A stretch of DNA of 56,717 bases from Alphaproteobacteria bacterium (GCA_028277405.1 JANQGH010000064.1:1-56717); one strand, 5' to 3'. Shown: positions 1 through 9,725, counted from the stretch's first letter. Notes: generated from the sequence alone by a model not told the origin. Numbers and translations are program-made.

Positions 1-103
<103 letters not shown>

Positions 104-131
104 GCAGCGACGCTAGTCGTTTTGGATCATG

Positions 132-163
132 GGGCCGCCGGTGTGAACCACCGGCGGCCCTTT
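132..163 (+). terminator. Intrinsic terminator-like hairpin after tuf
   Basis: A perfect 12-bp stem (132-143 with 149-160, arm GGGCCGCCGGTG) closes a 5-base loop and is followed by TTT. The U-run is short, so termination may be partial. It would separate the str operon transcript from the S10 operon. Confidence 0.75.
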
Positions 164-209
164 GCATTGAGAAATCGCCGAAAACGGCGAAAAAAGACGC
201 GCAATCGGC

Positions 210-238
210 TTGACGCGGACGGTTCAAATCCGTACATC
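210..238 (+). promoter_or_regulatory. Candidate sigma-70 type promoter of the S10 leader
   Basis: TTGACG (210-215) and TACATC (233-238) are separated by 17 bases. The -35 box is near consensus and the -10 box is weak (3 of 6). It sits between the tuf hairpin and the strong terminator at 344-372, so a transcript from here would start near 245 and meet that terminator before rpsJ. Prediction only. Confidence 0.4.
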
Positions 239-343
239 AACGCCTCGTTAGGGATTGGCTGTAGGCCGGCGTGGCGCCGGGTTAGACGCAGTCCTGGTGT
301 TTCGTGATCGGCCAGCCTTGGGCAGCCGACCACGCGATGTCAG

Positions 344-372
344 CCCTCACGCCGGAGCGTGGGGGATTTTTT
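344..372 (+). terminator. Strong intrinsic terminator or attenuator upstream of rpsJ
   Basis: A 9-bp stem (CCCTCACGC at 344-352 with GCGTGGGGG at 357-365, one G-U pair) closed by a CGGA tetraloop is followed by ATTTTTTG. This is a full Rho-independent terminator, 177 bases before the rpsJ start codon. Since tuf already has its own hairpin at 132-160, this one most likely ends a short RNA of about 125 nt or attenuates the S10 operon. Confidence 0.8.
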
Positions 373-384
373 GTGGTTGAGGAC

Positions 385-467
385 GGTCGCATCGGCGACC
401 AGGGCTGAGCACAGCCCGATCGTTCGACATCCATTCCCTGATTTGCCGTCGCGGCCAGAATTGGCCG
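385..467 (+). other. Three consecutive perfect hairpins in the rpsJ 5' leader
   Basis: GGTCGC-ATCG-GCGACC (385-400), GGGCT-GAGCAC-AGCCC (402-417) and CGGCCA-GAAT-TGGCCG (452-467) follow one another between the terminator at 344-372 and rpsJ. The whole 446-base gap between tuf and rpsJ (104-549) holds no convincing ORF, only these RNA-structure signals and the promoter candidate at 210-238. Regulatory binding by a ribosomal protein is possible but not shown. Confidence 0.5.
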
Positions 468-549
468 TGGCAACAGACTGTTCGCGATGTGCTGTCCGAC
501 GCTCCGGTCCGGTTCCGCACCTCTCGATCGAAGACAAGGGTCCGAACTT

Positions 550-858
550 ATGGACAGTCAGAATATTCGCATACGCCTGAAGGCGTTCGATCACCGCGTC
601 CTGGATCAGTCCACGACCGAGATCGTGAACACCGCCCGGCGCACCGGCGCCGATGTGCGTGGCCCGATCCCGCTGCCGACGCGCATCGAGCGATACACGG
701 TGCTGCGGTCGCCGCACATCGACAAGAAGTCGCGCGAGCAGTTCGAAATCCGCACGCACAAGCGCTTGCTGGACATCGTCGAACCGACGCCGCAGACCGT
801 CGATGCGCTGATGAAGCTTGACCTGGCGTCCGGCGTGGACGTCGAGATCAAGCTTTAA
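550..858 (+). CDS. rpsJ: 30S ribosomal protein S10
   Basis: A 102-residue S10 ([20 protein letters not shown] to the C-terminal VDVEIKL) with the conserved loop sequence [21 protein letters not shown]10 sits in the 30S head and also serves as NusE in antitermination complexes. ATG at 550 is chosen because family N-termini begin here; in-frame starts upstream would add 21 unrelated residues. It is first in the S10 operon and precedes rplC by 11 bases. Confidence 0.97.
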   Translation: MDSQNIRIRLKAFDHRVLDQSTTEIVNTARRTGADVRGPIPLPTRIERYTVLRSPHIDKKSREQFEIRTHKRLLDIVEPTPQTVDALMKLDLASGVDVEIKL

Positions 859-869
859 GGGGCGGCGCC

Positions 870-1700
870 ATGCGTACCGGAGTAATCGCCCGCAAGCTGG
901 GCATGACCCGCGTCTTCGACGCCGAAGGTCAGCACGTGCCCGTCACCGTGTTGCATGTCGATGGCTGTCAGGTCGTCGCCGTGCGCAACCAGGACAAGGA
1001 TGGCTACATCGCTCTCCAGCTCGGCGCCGGCAAGCCGAAAGTGTCCAACGTTTCCAAGCCAATGCGCGGCCACTTCGCCAAGGCGAAGGTGGAACCGAAG
1101 CGCAAGCTGGTGGAATTCCGCGTCAGCGAGGACGCGCTCTTGAATGTCGGCGACGAGCTGATTGCCGACCATTTCCTCGCCGGTCAGCATGTAGACGTCA
1201 TCGGCACCTCGATCGGTAAGGGCTTCGCCGGTGCCATGAAGCGGCACAATTTCGGCGGCCTGCGCGCCAGCCACGGCGTCTCGATCTCGCACCGTTCCCA
1301 CGGTTCGACCGGTAACAGCCAGGACCCGGGCAAGGTCTTCAAGGGCAAGAAGATGGCGGGCCATATGGGCGACCGCCGCGTCACCGTCCAAAACCTCACC
1401 GTCGTGTCGACCGATGTCGATCGCGGTTTGATCCTGGTGCGCGGCGCCGTGCCGGGCTCGGAGGGGTCCTGGGTTCTCGTGCGCGATGCCAAAAAGCATC
1501 CGCTGCCGAGCGACGCGCCGATGCCGGGCAGTGTCCGTCAAGCGGCGGCCGATGAGCCGGAGCCCGAAGCGGAAGAGGTGACCGCAGAGGCCGCCGAAGC
1601 CGACGAAGTCGCGCCGGAGGCTGTGGAAGCGGCGTCCGAAGGCGCGGCCGAAGCGCCCGACACCGCGTCTCACGATGCGGCCGATAAGAAGGACGCGTAA
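870..1700 (+). CDS. rplC: 50S ribosomal protein L3 with long acidic C-terminal tail
   Basis: 276 residues. The first ~208 are a standard L3 ([20 protein letters not shown] start; [20 protein letters not shown] core; [15 protein letters not shown] at the end), an early assembly protein near the peptidyl transferase centre. The remaining ~65 residues are an Ala/Glu/Asp-rich, low-complexity tail ([20 protein letters not shown] and similar) that most L3 proteins lack; L3 is usually 205-220 residues. The tail stays in frame to a stop 3 bases before rplD, so it is not a frameshift artefact. Confidence 0.95.
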   Translation: MRTGVIARKLGMTRVFDAEGQHVPVTVLHVDGCQVVAVRNQDKDGYIALQLGAGKPKVSNVSKPMRGHFAKAKVEPKRKLVEFRVSEDALLNVGDELIADHFLAGQHVDVIGTSIGKGFAGAMKRHNFGGLRASHGVSISHRSHGSTGNSQDPGKVFKGKKMAGHMGDRRVTVQNLTVVSTDVDRGLILVRGAVPGSEGSWVLVRDAKKHPLPSDAPMPGSVRQAAADEPEPEAEEVTAEAAEADEVAPEAVEAASEGAAEAPDTASHDAADKKDA

Positions 1701-1703
1701 GCC

Positions 1704-2324
1704 ATGAAACTCTCCGTCAAGACGCTCGATAACAAGAGCGCCGGCGAGATCGAGCTGAGCGCCGAGATCTTCGGCCTAGAGCCGCGCGCCGATCTGTTGC
1801 AGCGCATGGTCACCTATCAGTTGGCCAAACGCCGCGCCGGCACCCACAAGACAAAGGGCATCGGCGAGATCCAGGGCACGACCGCCAAGCCGTTCCGTCA
1901 GAAGGGCACCGGCCGCGCGCGGTCGGGCAGTTTGCGCGCCTCGCAGTATCGCGGTGGTGCGACGACCTTCGGCCCGGTGGTGCGCAGCCACGCGGTGGAC
2001 ATGCCCAAGAAGGTACGCAAGCTGGCCTTGAAGCACGCCCTGTCGGCCAAGGCGGCCAGCGGCGAACTGATGGTCGTCGACGCGGCCGACGTGAAGTCTC
2101 ACAAGACCAAGGATCTGGCGGCCAAGCTGGACAAGCTTGGCATCACCTCGGCCCTCTTCGTCGATGGTGATGAGGTCAGCCAGCAGTTCGACCTCGCGGC
2201 CCGGAACCTGCCGACCGTCGATGTGCTGCCGGAGGCCGGGGCCAACGTTTACGACATCTTGCGCCGCGACACGCTGGTCCTGACCAAGGCGGCGGTGGCC
2301 AAGCTTGAGGAGCGGCTGAAATGA
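1704..2324 (+). CDS. rplD: 50S ribosomal protein L4
   Basis: 206 residues with the L4 hallmarks: the internal loop segment [20 protein letters not shown] and a C-terminal [15 protein letters not shown] strand. L4 lines the nascent peptide tunnel and in gammaproteobacteria represses its own S10 operon by binding the leader, which makes it the first candidate ligand for the structured leader at 344-467. It follows rplC by 3 bases and its stop overlaps the rplW start. Confidence 0.97.
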   Translation: MKLSVKTLDNKSAGEIELSAEIFGLEPRADLLQRMVTYQLAKRRAGTHKTKGIGEIQGTTAKPFRQKGTGRARSGSLRASQYRGGATTFGPVVRSHAVDMPKKVRKLALKHALSAKAASGELMVVDAADVKSHKTKDLAAKLDKLGITSALFVDGDEVSQQFDLAARNLPTVDVLPEAGANVYDILRRDTLVLTKAAVAKLEERLK

Positions 2325-2641
2325 GCGCGCGCAAGGCAATCGGCCCGATCAGCAAGGAGCGGATGTACGACATCATCCGTAGCCCGGTGATCACCGAAAA
2401 ATCCACCCTGATCACCCAGTTCAACCAGGTGACTTTCCGGGTGCCGATGGACGCCACCAAGCCCGAGATCAAGCAGGCCGTCGAAGGCCTGTTCGAGGTC
2501 AACGTGACCGGCGTCAACACGCTGATCCAGAAGGGCAAGACCAAGCGTTTTCGCGGCATCAAGGGCCGTCGTTCGGATACGAAAAAGGCGATCGTGACGT
2601 TGGCCGAGGGCCAGCAGATCGACGTTTCCACGGGGGTCTAA
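2321..2641 (+). CDS. rplW: 50S ribosomal protein L23
   Basis: 106 residues. The core [20 protein letters not shown] and the tail [19 protein letters not shown] are typical of L23, which lies at the tunnel exit and docks trigger factor and SRP. It starts with ATG at 2321, overlapping the rplD stop by 4 bases (ATGA), which implies translational coupling. ATG at 2363 is a less likely internal start. Confidence 0.96.
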   Translation: MSARKAIGPISKERMYDIIRSPVITEKSTLITQFNQVTFRVPMDATKPEIKQAVEGLFEVNVTGVNTLIQKGKTKRFRGIKGRRSDTKKAIVTLAEGQQIDVSTGV

Positions 2642-2644
2642 GCC

Positions 2645-3472
2645 ATGGCGTTGAAGACATTCAATCCGGTCTCCGCCGGCTTGCGCGAACTGGTCATCGT
2701 CGATCGGTCGGGCCTGCACAAGGGCGACCCGGTCAAGAAGCTGACCAGCGGCCTCACCAAGAAGGGCGGCCGCAACAACACGGGCCGGATCACGGCGCGG
2801 CGCATTGGCGGCGGCCACAAGCGGGCCTATCGCCTGATCGACTTCAAGCGCCGCAAGTTCGATGTTCCTGCGACGGTCGAGCGGCTGGAGTACGACCCCA
2901 ACCGTACCGCCTTCATCGCCCTGATCCGCTATGAGGACGGCGAGCAGGCCTATATCCTGGCCGCGCAGCGTCTGGCGGTCGGCGATCAGGTGATCGCTGG
3001 CGAAAAGACCGACGTGAAGCCGGGCAATGCGATGCCGCTGCGCTCGGTGCCGATCGGCACGATCGTGCACAATGTCGAGCTGAAGCCCGGCAAGGGCGGC
3101 CAGATCGCACGGTCGGCCGGCACCTACGCCCAGCTGGTGGGCCGCGACCTGGCCTATGCCCAGCTGAAGCTGTCCTCGGGCGAGCTGCGCGTCGTGCGCG
3201 GCGAGTGCATGGCCTCGATCGGCGCGGTCTCCAACCCGGATCAGGCCAACACCAAGAAGGGCAAGGCCGGGCGCAAGCGCTGGGCGGGCAAGCGTCCGTC
3301 GGTGCGCGGCGTGGCCATGAACCCGGTCGATCACCCGCATGGCGGCGGCGAGGGCCGCACCTCGGGCGGTCGCCATCCGGTCACCCCCTGGGGCAAGCCG
3401 ACCAAGGGCCGGCGCACGCGCAGCAACAAGGCGACGGACAAGTACATTATCCGTCGTCGCCACAAGAAGTAG
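2645..3472 (+). CDS. rplB: 50S ribosomal protein L2
   Basis: 275 residues, normal length. Conserved segments include [20 protein letters not shown] near residues 40-60 and the C-terminal [20 protein letters not shown] loop whose His is near the peptidyl transferase centre. L2 is needed for subunit association. It starts 3 bases after rplW. Confidence 0.98.
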   Translation: MALKTFNPVSAGLRELVIVDRSGLHKGDPVKKLTSGLTKKGGRNNTGRITARRIGGGHKRAYRLIDFKRRKFDVPATVERLEYDPNRTAFIALIRYEDGEQAYILAAQRLAVGDQVIAGEKTDVKPGNAMPLRSVPIGTIVHNVELKPGKGGQIARSAGTYAQLVGRDLAYAQLKLSSGELRVVRGECMASIGAVSNPDQANTKKGKAGRKRWAGKRPSVRGVAMNPVDHPHGGGEGRTSGGRHPVTPWGKPTKGRRTRSNKATDKYIIRRRHKK

Positions 3473-3486
3473 TCGGAGGTCGCCTG

Positions 3487-3765
3487 ATGGCACGTTCCGT
3501 TTGGAAGGGTCCGTTTGTCGACGGCTATCTGCTGAAGAAGGCAGAGGCCGCGCGCTCATCCGGCCGCAATGAGATCATCAAGATCTGGGCACGGCGCTCG
3601 ACCATCCTGCCCCAGTTCGTCGGCCTGACCTTTGGCGTTTACAACGGCCACAAGTTCCTGCCGGTGCTGGTGAACGAGAATATGGTCGGCCACAAATTCG
3701 GCGAGTTCGCGCCGACCCGGACCTATTACGGCCACGCGGCCGATAAGAAGGCGAGAAGGAAGTAG
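3487..3765 (+). CDS. rpsS: 30S ribosomal protein S19
   Basis: 92 residues, normal length, starting [20 protein letters not shown] and containing [20 protein letters not shown] and [14 protein letters not shown]19 binds the 16S head together with S13. ATG at 3487 is preceded by CGGAGG (3475-3480), 6 bases upstream. Confidence 0.98.
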   Translation: MARSVWKGPFVDGYLLKKAEAARSSGRNEIIKIWARRSTILPQFVGLTFGVYNGHKFLPVLVNENMVGHKFGEFAPTRTYYGHAADKKARRK

Positions 3766-3768
3766 GCG

Positions 3769-4149
3769 ATGGGCAAGGCATCTGCACCCCGCAAGCTCGC
3801 CAGCAACGAGGCCCGCGCGGTGGCCCGGGTGGTCCGGTCCAGCCCGCAAAAGCTGAACCTGATCGCGGGCCTGATCCGCGGCAAGGCAGCCGATCGCGCG
3901 CTCGCCGACCTGTCCTTTTCCAAACGGCGGGTCGCGGCTGACGTGAAGAAGGTTCTGCAGTCCGCGATCGCGAACGCGGAGAACAACCATCAGCTCGATG
4001 TCGACCGCCTGTATGTGGCTGAAGCCTATGTGGGCAAGAGCCTGACGATGAAGCGGTTCCGGGCCCGCGCGCGGGGCCGGGTCGGCCGGATCGTCAAGCC
4101 CTGGTCCAATCTGACGGTGATCGTGCGCGAGCGTGAGGAGACGGCGTAA
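3769..4149 (+). CDS. rplV: 50S ribosomal protein L22
   Basis: 126 residues. [20 protein letters not shown] and the tunnel-loop sequence [20 protein letters not shown] identify L22, which contacts every 23S domain and whose loop lines the exit tunnel (macrolide resistance site). It starts 3 bases after rpsS. Confidence 0.97.
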   Translation: MGKASAPRKLASNEARAVARVVRSSPQKLNLIAGLIRGKAADRALADLSFSKRRVAADVKKVLQSAIANAENNHQLDVDRLYVAEAYVGKSLTMKRFRARARGRVGRIVKPWSNLTVIVREREETA

Positions 4150-4151
4150 CC

Positions 4152-4853
4152 ATGGGTCAAAAAGTCAATCCGATCGGACTGCGGTTGGGCATCAACCGCA
4201 CCTGGGATTCGCGCTGGTTCGCCGGCAAGGATTATGCCGACCTGCTGCACCAGGATCTGGAGCTGAAGCGCTATCTGCAAAAGCGCCTGTCCCAGGCCGG
4301 TTTGAGCCGCATCGTCATCGAGCGCCCCGCCAAGCGCGCCCGCGTGACGATCTATTCGGCGCGGCCCGGCGTGGTGATCGGCAAGAAGGGCGCGGACATC
4401 GAAAAGCTGCGCCAGGACCTGGCCAAGATGACCGGCGGCGACGTGACCTTGAACATCGTCGAGATCCGCAAGCCGGAGATCGATGCCCAACTGGTCGCGG
4501 AGAACATCGCCAACCAGTTGGAGCGCCGGGTCGCCTTCCGCCGCGCCATGAAGCGGGCCGTTCAGAACGCCATGCGCCTGGGCGCCCTGGGCATCCGTAT
4601 CAATTGCGGCGGCCGTTTGGGCGGCGCTGAAATCGCCCGCACCGAATGGTATCGCGAGGGTCGGGTGCCGCTGCACACCCTGCGCGCCGATGTTGATTAC
4701 GGCATGGCGACCGCGCACACGACCTACGGCACCTGTGGCGTCAAGGTCTGGGTGTTCCGGGGCGAGATCATGGCGCACGACCCGATGGCGCACGAAAAGC
4801 GTTTGGCCGACCAGGCCCCCAGCCGCCAGGGCTCGGGCCGGGACGCCGCGTAA
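4152..4853 (+). CDS. rpsC: 30S ribosomal protein S3
   Basis: 233 residues. [20 protein letters not shown] opens the protein, a KH type-2 domain follows ([17 protein letters not shown] near residues 75-90) and the C-terminal domain contains [21 protein letters not shown]3 forms part of the mRNA entry channel and helicase. Two bases separate it from rplV. Confidence 0.98.
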   Translation: MGQKVNPIGLRLGINRTWDSRWFAGKDYADLLHQDLELKRYLQKRLSQAGLSRIVIERPAKRARVTIYSARPGVVIGKKGADIEKLRQDLAKMTGGDVTLNIVEIRKPEIDAQLVAENIANQLERRVAFRRAMKRAVQNAMRLGALGIRINCGGRLGGAEIARTEWYREGRVPLHTLRADVDYGMATAHTTYGTCGVKVWVFRGEIMAHDPMAHEKRLADQAPSRQGSGRDAA

Positions 4854-4868
4854 AGGTAGAGACGAACG

Positions 4869-5288
4869 ATGCTGAGTCCAAAGCGCACAAAGTACCGCAA
4901 GCAGTTCAAGGGCCGGGTTAAGGGCACCGCCAAGGGCGGCACGGACCTTAACTTTGGGGCCTATGGCCTGAAGGCGGTTGGCCCTGCCCGTATCACGGCG
5001 CGCCAGATCGAAGCGGCCCGGCGCGCGATCACCCGTCATATCCGCCGTCAGGGCCGGGTGTGGATCCGCATCTTCCCGGACGTGCCGGTCAGCCAGAAGC
5101 CGGCCGAGGTGCGTATGGGCAAGGGCAAGGGCTCGCCGGAATACTGGATGGTGCGGGTCAAGCCGGGCCGCATCATGTTCGAACTCGACGGTGTGCCGGC
5201 GGACCTGGCGCGTACGGCGTTTGAATTGGCCTCGGCCAAGCTGCCGGTGCCAACCAAGTTCGTCGCCCGCATGGGCGAGGGGAGTTAA
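4869..5288 (+). CDS. rplP: 50S ribosomal protein L16
   Basis: 139 residues, normal length, opening [19 protein letters not shown]. Arg82 in the conserved [15 protein letters not shown] segment is the equivalent of E. coli L16 Arg81, the residue hydroxylated by the oxygenase YcfD/RoxA. A gene for such an oxygenase lies at 41936-43111 in this same window. L16 organises the aminoacyl-tRNA site of the 50S subunit. Confidence 0.98.
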   Translation: MLSPKRTKYRKQFKGRVKGTAKGGTDLNFGAYGLKAVGPARITARQIEAARRAITRHIRRQGRVWIRIFPDVPVSQKPAEVRMGKGKGSPEYWMVRVKPGRIMFELDGVPADLARTAFELASAKLPVPTKFVARMGEGS

Positions 5289-5293
5289 CGGTC

Positions 5294-5500
5294 ATGAAAG
5301 CCGAGGATCTACGCGCCAAGACCGACAGCGAGCTGGAAGACGAGTTGGTCGCGCGCAAGAAGGAGCAGTTCAATCTGCGTTTCCAAAAGGCCAACGGCCA
5401 GCTGGAGAACACCGCCGCCATGAAGCAGGCGCGGCGCACGGTGGCGCAGATCAAGACCATCATGGCGGAACGCGCGGCCGACGCCGCGACCGCCGAGTAG
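5294..5500 (+). CDS. rpmC: 50S ribosomal protein L29
   Basis: 68 residues with the two-helix L29 fold: [20 protein letters not shown] and [16 protein letters not shown]29 lies beside L23 at the tunnel exit. It starts 5 bases after rplP. Confidence 0.96.
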   Translation: MKAEDLRAKTDSELEDELVARKKEQFNLRFQKANGQLENTAAMKQARRTVAQIKTIMAERAADAATAE

Positions 5501-5513
5501 GAAGGGCAAGGCA

Positions 5514-5771
5514 ATGCCGAGACGTGTGCTGACCGGCAGGGTCGTCTCCGACAAGGCCGACAAGACCATCGTGGTCTTGGTCGAGCGTCGGCTGATGCAC
5601 CCGGTCTACAAGAAGTTCATCAAGCGCTCCAAACGGTATCAGGCGCACGACGCGGCCAACGCCTTCAAGGTTGGGGACACGGTACGCATCGTCGAGACCG
5701 CGCCGATCTCCAAGACCAAGCGCTGGATGGTGTTGGTCGACGAGGCCGCCGGCGACACCGCAGCGGCGTAA
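5514..5771 (+). CDS. rpsQ: 30S ribosomal protein S17
   Basis: 85 residues, starting [20 protein letters not shown] with the OB-fold motif [19 protein letters not shown]17 is a primary 16S-binding protein. The gene follows rpmC by 13 bases. Confidence 0.97.
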   Translation: MPRRVLTGRVVSDKADKTIVVLVERRLMHPVYKKFIKRSKRYQAHDAANAFKVGDTVRIVETAPISKTKRWMVLVDEAAGDTAAA

Positions 5772-5784
5772 GGGAGCCAAGTCA

Positions 5785-6153
5785 ATGATTCAGATGCAAA
5801 CCAACTTGGACGTGGCCGACAACTCCGGCGCGCGCCGGGTGCAGTGCATCAAGGTGCTGGGCGGGTCCAAGCGTCGCTCCGCCTCGGTCGGCGACGTGGT
5901 CGTCGTCTCCGTAAAGGAGGCGATTCCGCGCGGTCGCGTGAAAAAGGGCGATATCCATCGCGCCGTGATCGTGCGCACCGCGAAAGAGATCCACCGCCAG
6001 GACGGCACGTCGATCAAGTTCGACGGCAACGCCGCCGTCTTGATCAGCAAGCAGAACGAGCCGATCGGCACCCGCATCTTCGGCCCGGTCACGCGTGAGC
6101 TGCGCGCCAAGCGGTTCATGAAGATCATCAGCCTGGCACCGGAGGTGCTGTGA
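5785..6153 (+). CDS. rplN: 50S ribosomal protein L14
   Basis: 122 residues, exactly the usual length, starting [20 protein letters not shown] and ending with [20 protein letters not shown]14 forms part of an intersubunit bridge. ATG at 5785 is chosen over an in-frame start at 5671 because the 38 residues between are unrelated to L14 and lie inside rpsQ. Confidence 0.97.
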   Translation: MIQMQTNLDVADNSGARRVQCIKVLGGSKRRSASVGDVVVVSVKEAIPRGRVKKGDIHRAVIVRTAKEIHRQDGTSIKFDGNAAVLISKQNEPIGTRIFGPVTRELRAKRFMKIISLAPEVL

Positions 6154-6494
6154 TGGGAACGGTAGGCAGGGTGAAGCCCAAGCTGAAGGTCAAAAAGGGC
6201 GACAAAGTCGTCGTCCTGACCGGCCGCGACAAGGGCAAGCAGGGCGAGATCCTGAAGGTCATGCCCTCGGACAACCGGGTGATCGTGCAGGGTGTGAACA
6301 TGACCACGCGCCATGTGCGCCCGTCAGCCCAGTCGCAGGGCGGGATCGAGCAGAAGGAATCGGCCATCCACGTGTCCAACGTGGCCCATATCGATCCCAA
6401 GTCCGGCTCGGCCACCCGCGTGGGTTACCGCACGCTGGAAGATGGTCGCAAGGTTCGCTACGCGAAGGCGTCCGGCGAAGTCATTGATTTGTGA
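6153..6494 (+). CDS. rplX: 50S ribosomal protein L24
   Basis: 113 residues with a KOW motif ([20 protein letters not shown], about residues 10-30), the signature of L24, which starts 50S assembly. ATG at 6153 overlaps the rplN stop by one base (TGATG) and has GGAGG 7 bases upstream; a GTG one codon earlier is possible. Confidence 0.96.
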   Translation: MGTVGRVKPKLKVKKGDKVVVLTGRDKGKQGEILKVMPSDNRVIVQGVNMTTRHVRPSAQSQGGIEQKESAIHVSNVAHIDPKSGSATRVGYRTLEDGRKVRYAKASGEVIDL

Positions 6495-6502
6495 GCGCAA
6501 TC

Positions 6503-7042
6503 ATGGCCAGGCTTAAAGAGCATTATGAAGAGACGGTAAGGCCGAGCCTTTCGGAGGAGTTCTCGTACAAGAACCCGATGGAAGTGCCGAGGCTGGACAA
6601 GATCGTCATCAATATGGGCGTCGGCGAGGGTGTCGGCGACAACAAGGCGGTTTCGTCCGCCGTGCAGGATCTGACCGCGATTTCCGGTCAGAAGCCGGTG
6701 GTCACGAAGGCCAAGAAGTCGGTCGCGGCCTACAAGCTGCGCGAGGGCATGACCATCGGCTGCAAGGTGACCTTGCGCCGGGACCGGATGTACGAGTTTC
6801 TCGATCGTCTGGTGAACATCGCGCTGCCGCGCGTCCGCGATTTTCGCGGCCTGTCGGAAAAGAGCTTCGACGGTGGCGGCAACTACTCGATGGGCATCAA
6901 AGAACAGATCGTGTTTCCGGAGATCGACTACGACACGGTCGACCGGGTGCGCGGCATGGACATCATCATCGTGACGACGGCGAAGACCGATCAGGAAGCG
7001 AAGGCGCTGTTGCGCGGCTTCAACTTCCCGTTCGTCAACTAA
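6503..7042 (+). CDS. rplE: 50S ribosomal protein L5
   Basis: 179 residues, the usual length, when started at ATG 6503 ([10 protein letters not shown]). An in-frame GTG at 6491 would overlap rplX by 4 bases and add four residues. Conserved parts are [35 protein letters not shown] and the C-terminal [15 protein letters not shown]5 binds 5S rRNA and contacts P-site tRNA. Confidence 0.97.
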   Translation: MARLKEHYEETVRPSLSEEFSYKNPMEVPRLDKIVINMGVGEGVGDNKAVSSAVQDLTAISGQKPVVTKAKKSVAAYKLREGMTIGCKVTLRRDRMYEFLDRLVNIALPRVRDFRGLSEKSFDGGGNYSMGIKEQIVFPEIDYDTVDRVRGMDIIIVTTAKTDQEAKALLRGFNFPFVN

Positions 7043-7060
7043 CGGTCGGAAGGGCAGAAC

Positions 7061-7366
7061 ATGGCCAAGATGAGCGCCGTTGAACGCAACAAAAAGCGCC
7101 AGCGACTGGTGAACCGGTACGCCGCCAAGCGCGCCGCCCTGAAGGCGATCGCGGATGACAAGTCGGTGTCCGCCGAGGAGCGGTTCAACGCGTATCAGAA
7201 GCTGTCGAAATTGCCGCGCAACGCATCGCCGACCCGGCTGCACAACCGGTGCGAGGTCACCGGCCGGCCGAAGGCGTATTACCGGCGGTTCAAGGTGAGC
7301 CGCATTGCGCTGCGCGAGTTGGCCTCGTCCGGGCAGATCCCGGGCATGGTCAAGTCGAGTTGGTAG
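7061..7366 (+). CDS. rpsN: 30S ribosomal protein S14, long zinc-free form
   Basis: 101 residues. The C-terminal block [20 protein letters not shown] and [21 protein letters not shown] is diagnostic. The protein has the long form and lacks the paired CxxC of zinc-binding S14. S14 is a late-assembling head protein next to S3 and S10. Confidence 0.97.
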   Translation: MAKMSAVERNKKRQRLVNRYAAKRAALKAIADDKSVSAEERFNAYQKLSKLPRNASPTRLHNRCEVTGRPKAYYRRFKVSRIALRELASSGQIPGMVKSSW

Positions 7367-7379
7367 GAGGATTGGGCAT

Positions 7380-7778
7380 ATGTCGCTAAGCGATCCCCTG
7401 GGCGATCTGTTGTCGCGCATCCGCAACGGTCAGCGGGCGGGCAAGTCGGTCGTCGAAAGCCCGGCTTCGAAGCTCCGCGCCAACGTGCTGGAGGTGTTGA
7501 AGCGGGAAGGCTATATCCGCGGCTATTCGCGCGAAGACGTGCGAACCGGTATCGCCAACCTGCAGATCGAGCTGAAGTACCATGAGGGGCAGCCGGTGAT
7601 CCGCCGCATCGACCGCGTGTCGACGCCGGGCCGCCGTGTCTATTCCCGGATCAAGGACCTGCCGACCTATTATAACGGGTTGGGCATTCGGATCCTGTCG
7701 ACGCCGCGTGGCGTCATGTCCGACGTCGAGGCCCGCGCCGCCAATGTCGGTGGCGAGGTCTTGTGCGAAGTCTTTTAG
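7380..7778 (+). CDS. rpsH: 30S ribosomal protein S8
   Basis: 132 residues, starting [20 protein letters not shown], with the C-terminal [26 protein letters not shown] lies 9 bases before ATG 7380. S8 is a primary 16S binder and the autoregulator of the spc operon in E. coli. It follows rpsN by 13 bases. Confidence 0.97.
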   Translation: MSLSDPLGDLLSRIRNGQRAGKSVVESPASKLRANVLEVLKREGYIRGYSREDVRTGIANLQIELKYHEGQPVIRRIDRVSTPGRRVYSRIKDLPTYYNGLGIRILSTPRGVMSDVEARAANVGGEVLCEVF

Positions 7779-7791
7779 AGGAACTGGACTG

Positions 7792-8325
7792 ATGTCCCGT
7801 ATCGGCAAACTTCCGGTGACCGTGCCGCAAGGCGTGGAACTGAAGGTCGACGGCCAGGAGGTCACGGCCAAGGGCAAGCGCGGCCAACTGCAACTCCTGG
7901 TCAACAGCGAGATCGCGGTCGCCCAGAATGACGGCCAGGTCTCGGTCGAGCCGCGCTCGAACTCGCGCCAGGCCCGCATCATGTGGGCGACGACCCGCAC
8001 GCTGATCAACAACATGGTGGTCGGCGTCAGCGACGGCTTCACCAAGAAGCTGGAGATCAACGGCGTCGGCTATCGCGCCCAGGTGCAAGGCAAGGATTTG
8101 GTCCTGCAACTTGGTTTCAGCCATGAGGTGCGGTACCCGATCCCCGACGGGATCGAGATCAAGTGCGAGCGGCCGACGGCGATCGAGGTTTCCGGGCACG
8201 ACAAGCAGAAGGTCGGCCAGGTGGCGTCCGAGATCCGCAGTTGGCGCCCGCCGGAGCCTTTCAAGGGCAAGGGCGTGAAGTACGAAGACGAAACCATCCT
8301 TCGCAAGGAAGGTAAGAAGAAGTAG
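7792..8325 (+). CDS. rplF: 50S ribosomal protein L6
   Basis: 177 residues, usual length, starting [20 protein letters not shown] and ending with [21 protein letters not shown]6 supports the GTPase-associated region. ATG at 7792 is preferred; an in-frame start at 7636 would overlap rpsH for 140 bases and give an unrelated N-terminus. Confidence 0.97.
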   Translation: MSRIGKLPVTVPQGVELKVDGQEVTAKGKRGQLQLLVNSEIAVAQNDGQVSVEPRSNSRQARIMWATTRTLINNMVVGVSDGFTKKLEINGVGYRAQVQGKDLVLQLGFSHEVRYPIPDGIEIKCERPTAIEVSGHDKQKVGQVASEIRSWRPPEPFKGKGVKYEDETILRKEGKKK

Positions 8326-8338
8326 GGCCTGGAAAGCG

Positions 8339-8701
8339 ATGCTGACGACCAAACGACTTCGCGATCGGCGCACGCAGCGCAACCGCAATCGGCTGCGCAA
8401 GCTGGGCCGGCTGCGCCCGCGGTTGAGTGTGTTCCGCTCATCCAAACAGATCTATGTCCAGCTGATCGACGATACGGCCGGGCGAACCCTTGCCGCTGCC
8501 TCCAGCGTCGAGAAGGATCTCCGCGACAGCCTGAAGACCGGTGCCGACATCGATGCGGCCAAGGCGGTCGGCAAGCGCATCGCGGAGCGGGCCAAGGAGG
8601 CGGGCGTGACCAAGGTGGTGTTCGACCGCGGCGGCTATCTCTATCACGGTCGGGTCAAGGCCCTGGCCGATGCGGCCCGCGAAGGCGGGCTGGACTTTTA
8701 G
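8339..8701 (+). CDS. rplR: 50S ribosomal protein L18
   Basis: 120 residues, with the basic N-terminus and the conserved segments [18 protein letters not shown] and [21 protein letters not shown]18 binds 5S rRNA with L5. The gene starts 13 bases after rplF. Confidence 0.97.
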   Translation: MLTTKRLRDRRTQRNRNRLRKLGRLRPRLSVFRSSKQIYVQLIDDTAGRTLAAASSVEKDLRDSLKTGADIDAAKAVGKRIAERAKEAGVTKVVFDRGGYLYHGRVKALADAAREGGLDF

Positions 8702-8716
8702 GAAGGGGCCTGAGAC

Positions 8717-9295
8717 ATGGCACGCATGCAGCGCGAAGATCGGCGCGAAGACAGCGATCTGATCGAAAAGCTGGTCGGCATCAACCGGGTGGCCAAGGTC
8801 GTCAAGGGTGGCCGGCGCTTCGGCTTCGCGGCCATCGTCGTCGCCGGTGACGGGCGCGGTCGGGTCGGCTTCGGCTCCGGCAAGGCGCGCGAGGTGCCCG
8901 AGGCGATCCGCAAGGCGACCGAGCAGGCCAAGCGCAGCATGATCCGTGTGCCCCTGCGCGAGGGCCGGACCCTGCACCACGACAAGAAAGGCCGATTCGG
9001 CGCCGGCCAGGTGCTGCTGCGCGCGGCCCCGGCGGGTACCGGCATCATCGCCGGCGGCCCGATGCGCGCCATCTTCGAGGCGCTGGGCGTGCAGGATGTG
9101 GTCGCCAAGTCGATCGGTTCGTCCAACCCGCACAATATGATCAAGGCGACGTTCGAGGCGCTCAAGACCATCGAGGGCCCGCGGGCGGTTGCCGCGCGTC
9201 GCGGCAAGAAGGTCAGCGAACTGTCCGGCCGGCCGCCGAAGGCCGAGGCGGCCAACGATGCCGAGGCCGAGACCAAGGAGGCCGCGAATGGCTGA
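8717..9295 (+). CDS. rpsE: 30S ribosomal protein S5
   Basis: 192 residues. It contains [20 protein letters not shown] and [20 protein letters not shown], the hallmark double-stranded RNA-binding fold that supports decoding fidelity. The last ~20 residues form a short acidic Ala/Glu tail. The final 8 bases overlap rpmD. Confidence 0.97.
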   Translation: MARMQREDRREDSDLIEKLVGINRVAKVVKGGRRFGFAAIVVAGDGRGRVGFGSGKAREVPEAIRKATEQAKRSMIRVPLREGRTLHHDKKGRFGAGQVLLRAAPAGTGIIAGGPMRAIFEALGVQDVVAKSIGSSNPHNMIKATFEALKTIEGPRAVAARRGKKVSELSGRPPKAEAANDAEAETKEAANG

Positions 9296-9650
9296 GGAAA
9301 CCAAGGCAGCGGACGCGCCGGCTGACGAGAAGCCGGCGCCGGCGAAGAAGCCTGCCGCCCGGAAGCCGGCCGCGAAAGCCGAAGCAGCCCCGAAGGCTGC
9401 GCCAAAGAAGCCGGCGGCCAAGGCTTCGACGAAGGTTGCCGCTGCCAAGCCGAAGGCCAAGAAGGCCGGCCCGACGGTGACGGTGACCCAGACCGGCAGC
9501 CCGATCGGCCGCCAGTCCTATCAGCGCAAGACGCTGATTGGCTTGGGCTTGAACAAGATGAACCGGACGCGCGAGCTTGAAGACACGCCTGCCGTCCGGG
9601 GCATGATCGAAAAGGTGAAGCATCTGGTTCGGGTCGAACAGCAAGGCTGA
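9288..9650 (+). CDS. rpmD: 50S ribosomal protein L30 with 60-residue Lys/Ala/Pro N-terminal extension
   Basis: 120 residues. The last 60 ([20 protein letters not shown], ... [15 protein letters not shown]) are a complete bacterial L30. The first 60 are low-complexity Lys/Ala/Pro repeats ([20 protein letters not shown] and similar), resembling histone H1-type tails. The start is well supported: AAGGAGG at 9275-9281 lies 6 bases before ATG 9288, which overlaps rpsE by 8 bases. An internal in-frame GTG at 9477 would give a normal-sized L30 and may be a second start. Confidence 0.92.
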   Translation: MAEETKAADAPADEKPAPAKKPAARKPAAKAEAAPKAAPKKPAAKASTKVAAAKPKAKKAGPTVTVTQTGSPIGRQSYQRKTLIGLGLNKMNRTRELEDTPAVRGMIEKVKHLVRVEQQG

Positions 9651-9725
9651 GGCCGCTGAGGACAAGCGATGGGATTCGGGCTTTAGGCCAATGCCGCCCA
9701 CAGGTCCCCGTAAGGAATGAATGTC

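Noticed and set aside
215..245. tRNA-like T-arm GGTTCAAATCC between tuf and rpsJ
   Set aside because: The 11 bases fit a T-loop, but no matching acceptor, D or anticodon arms can be built around them; the same bases form the spacer of a promoter candidate.
9477..9650. Internal GTG as the only true start of L30
   Set aside because: It gives a normal-sized L30, but the upstream ATG has a much better ribosome binding site and couples with rpsE; kept only as an alternative.
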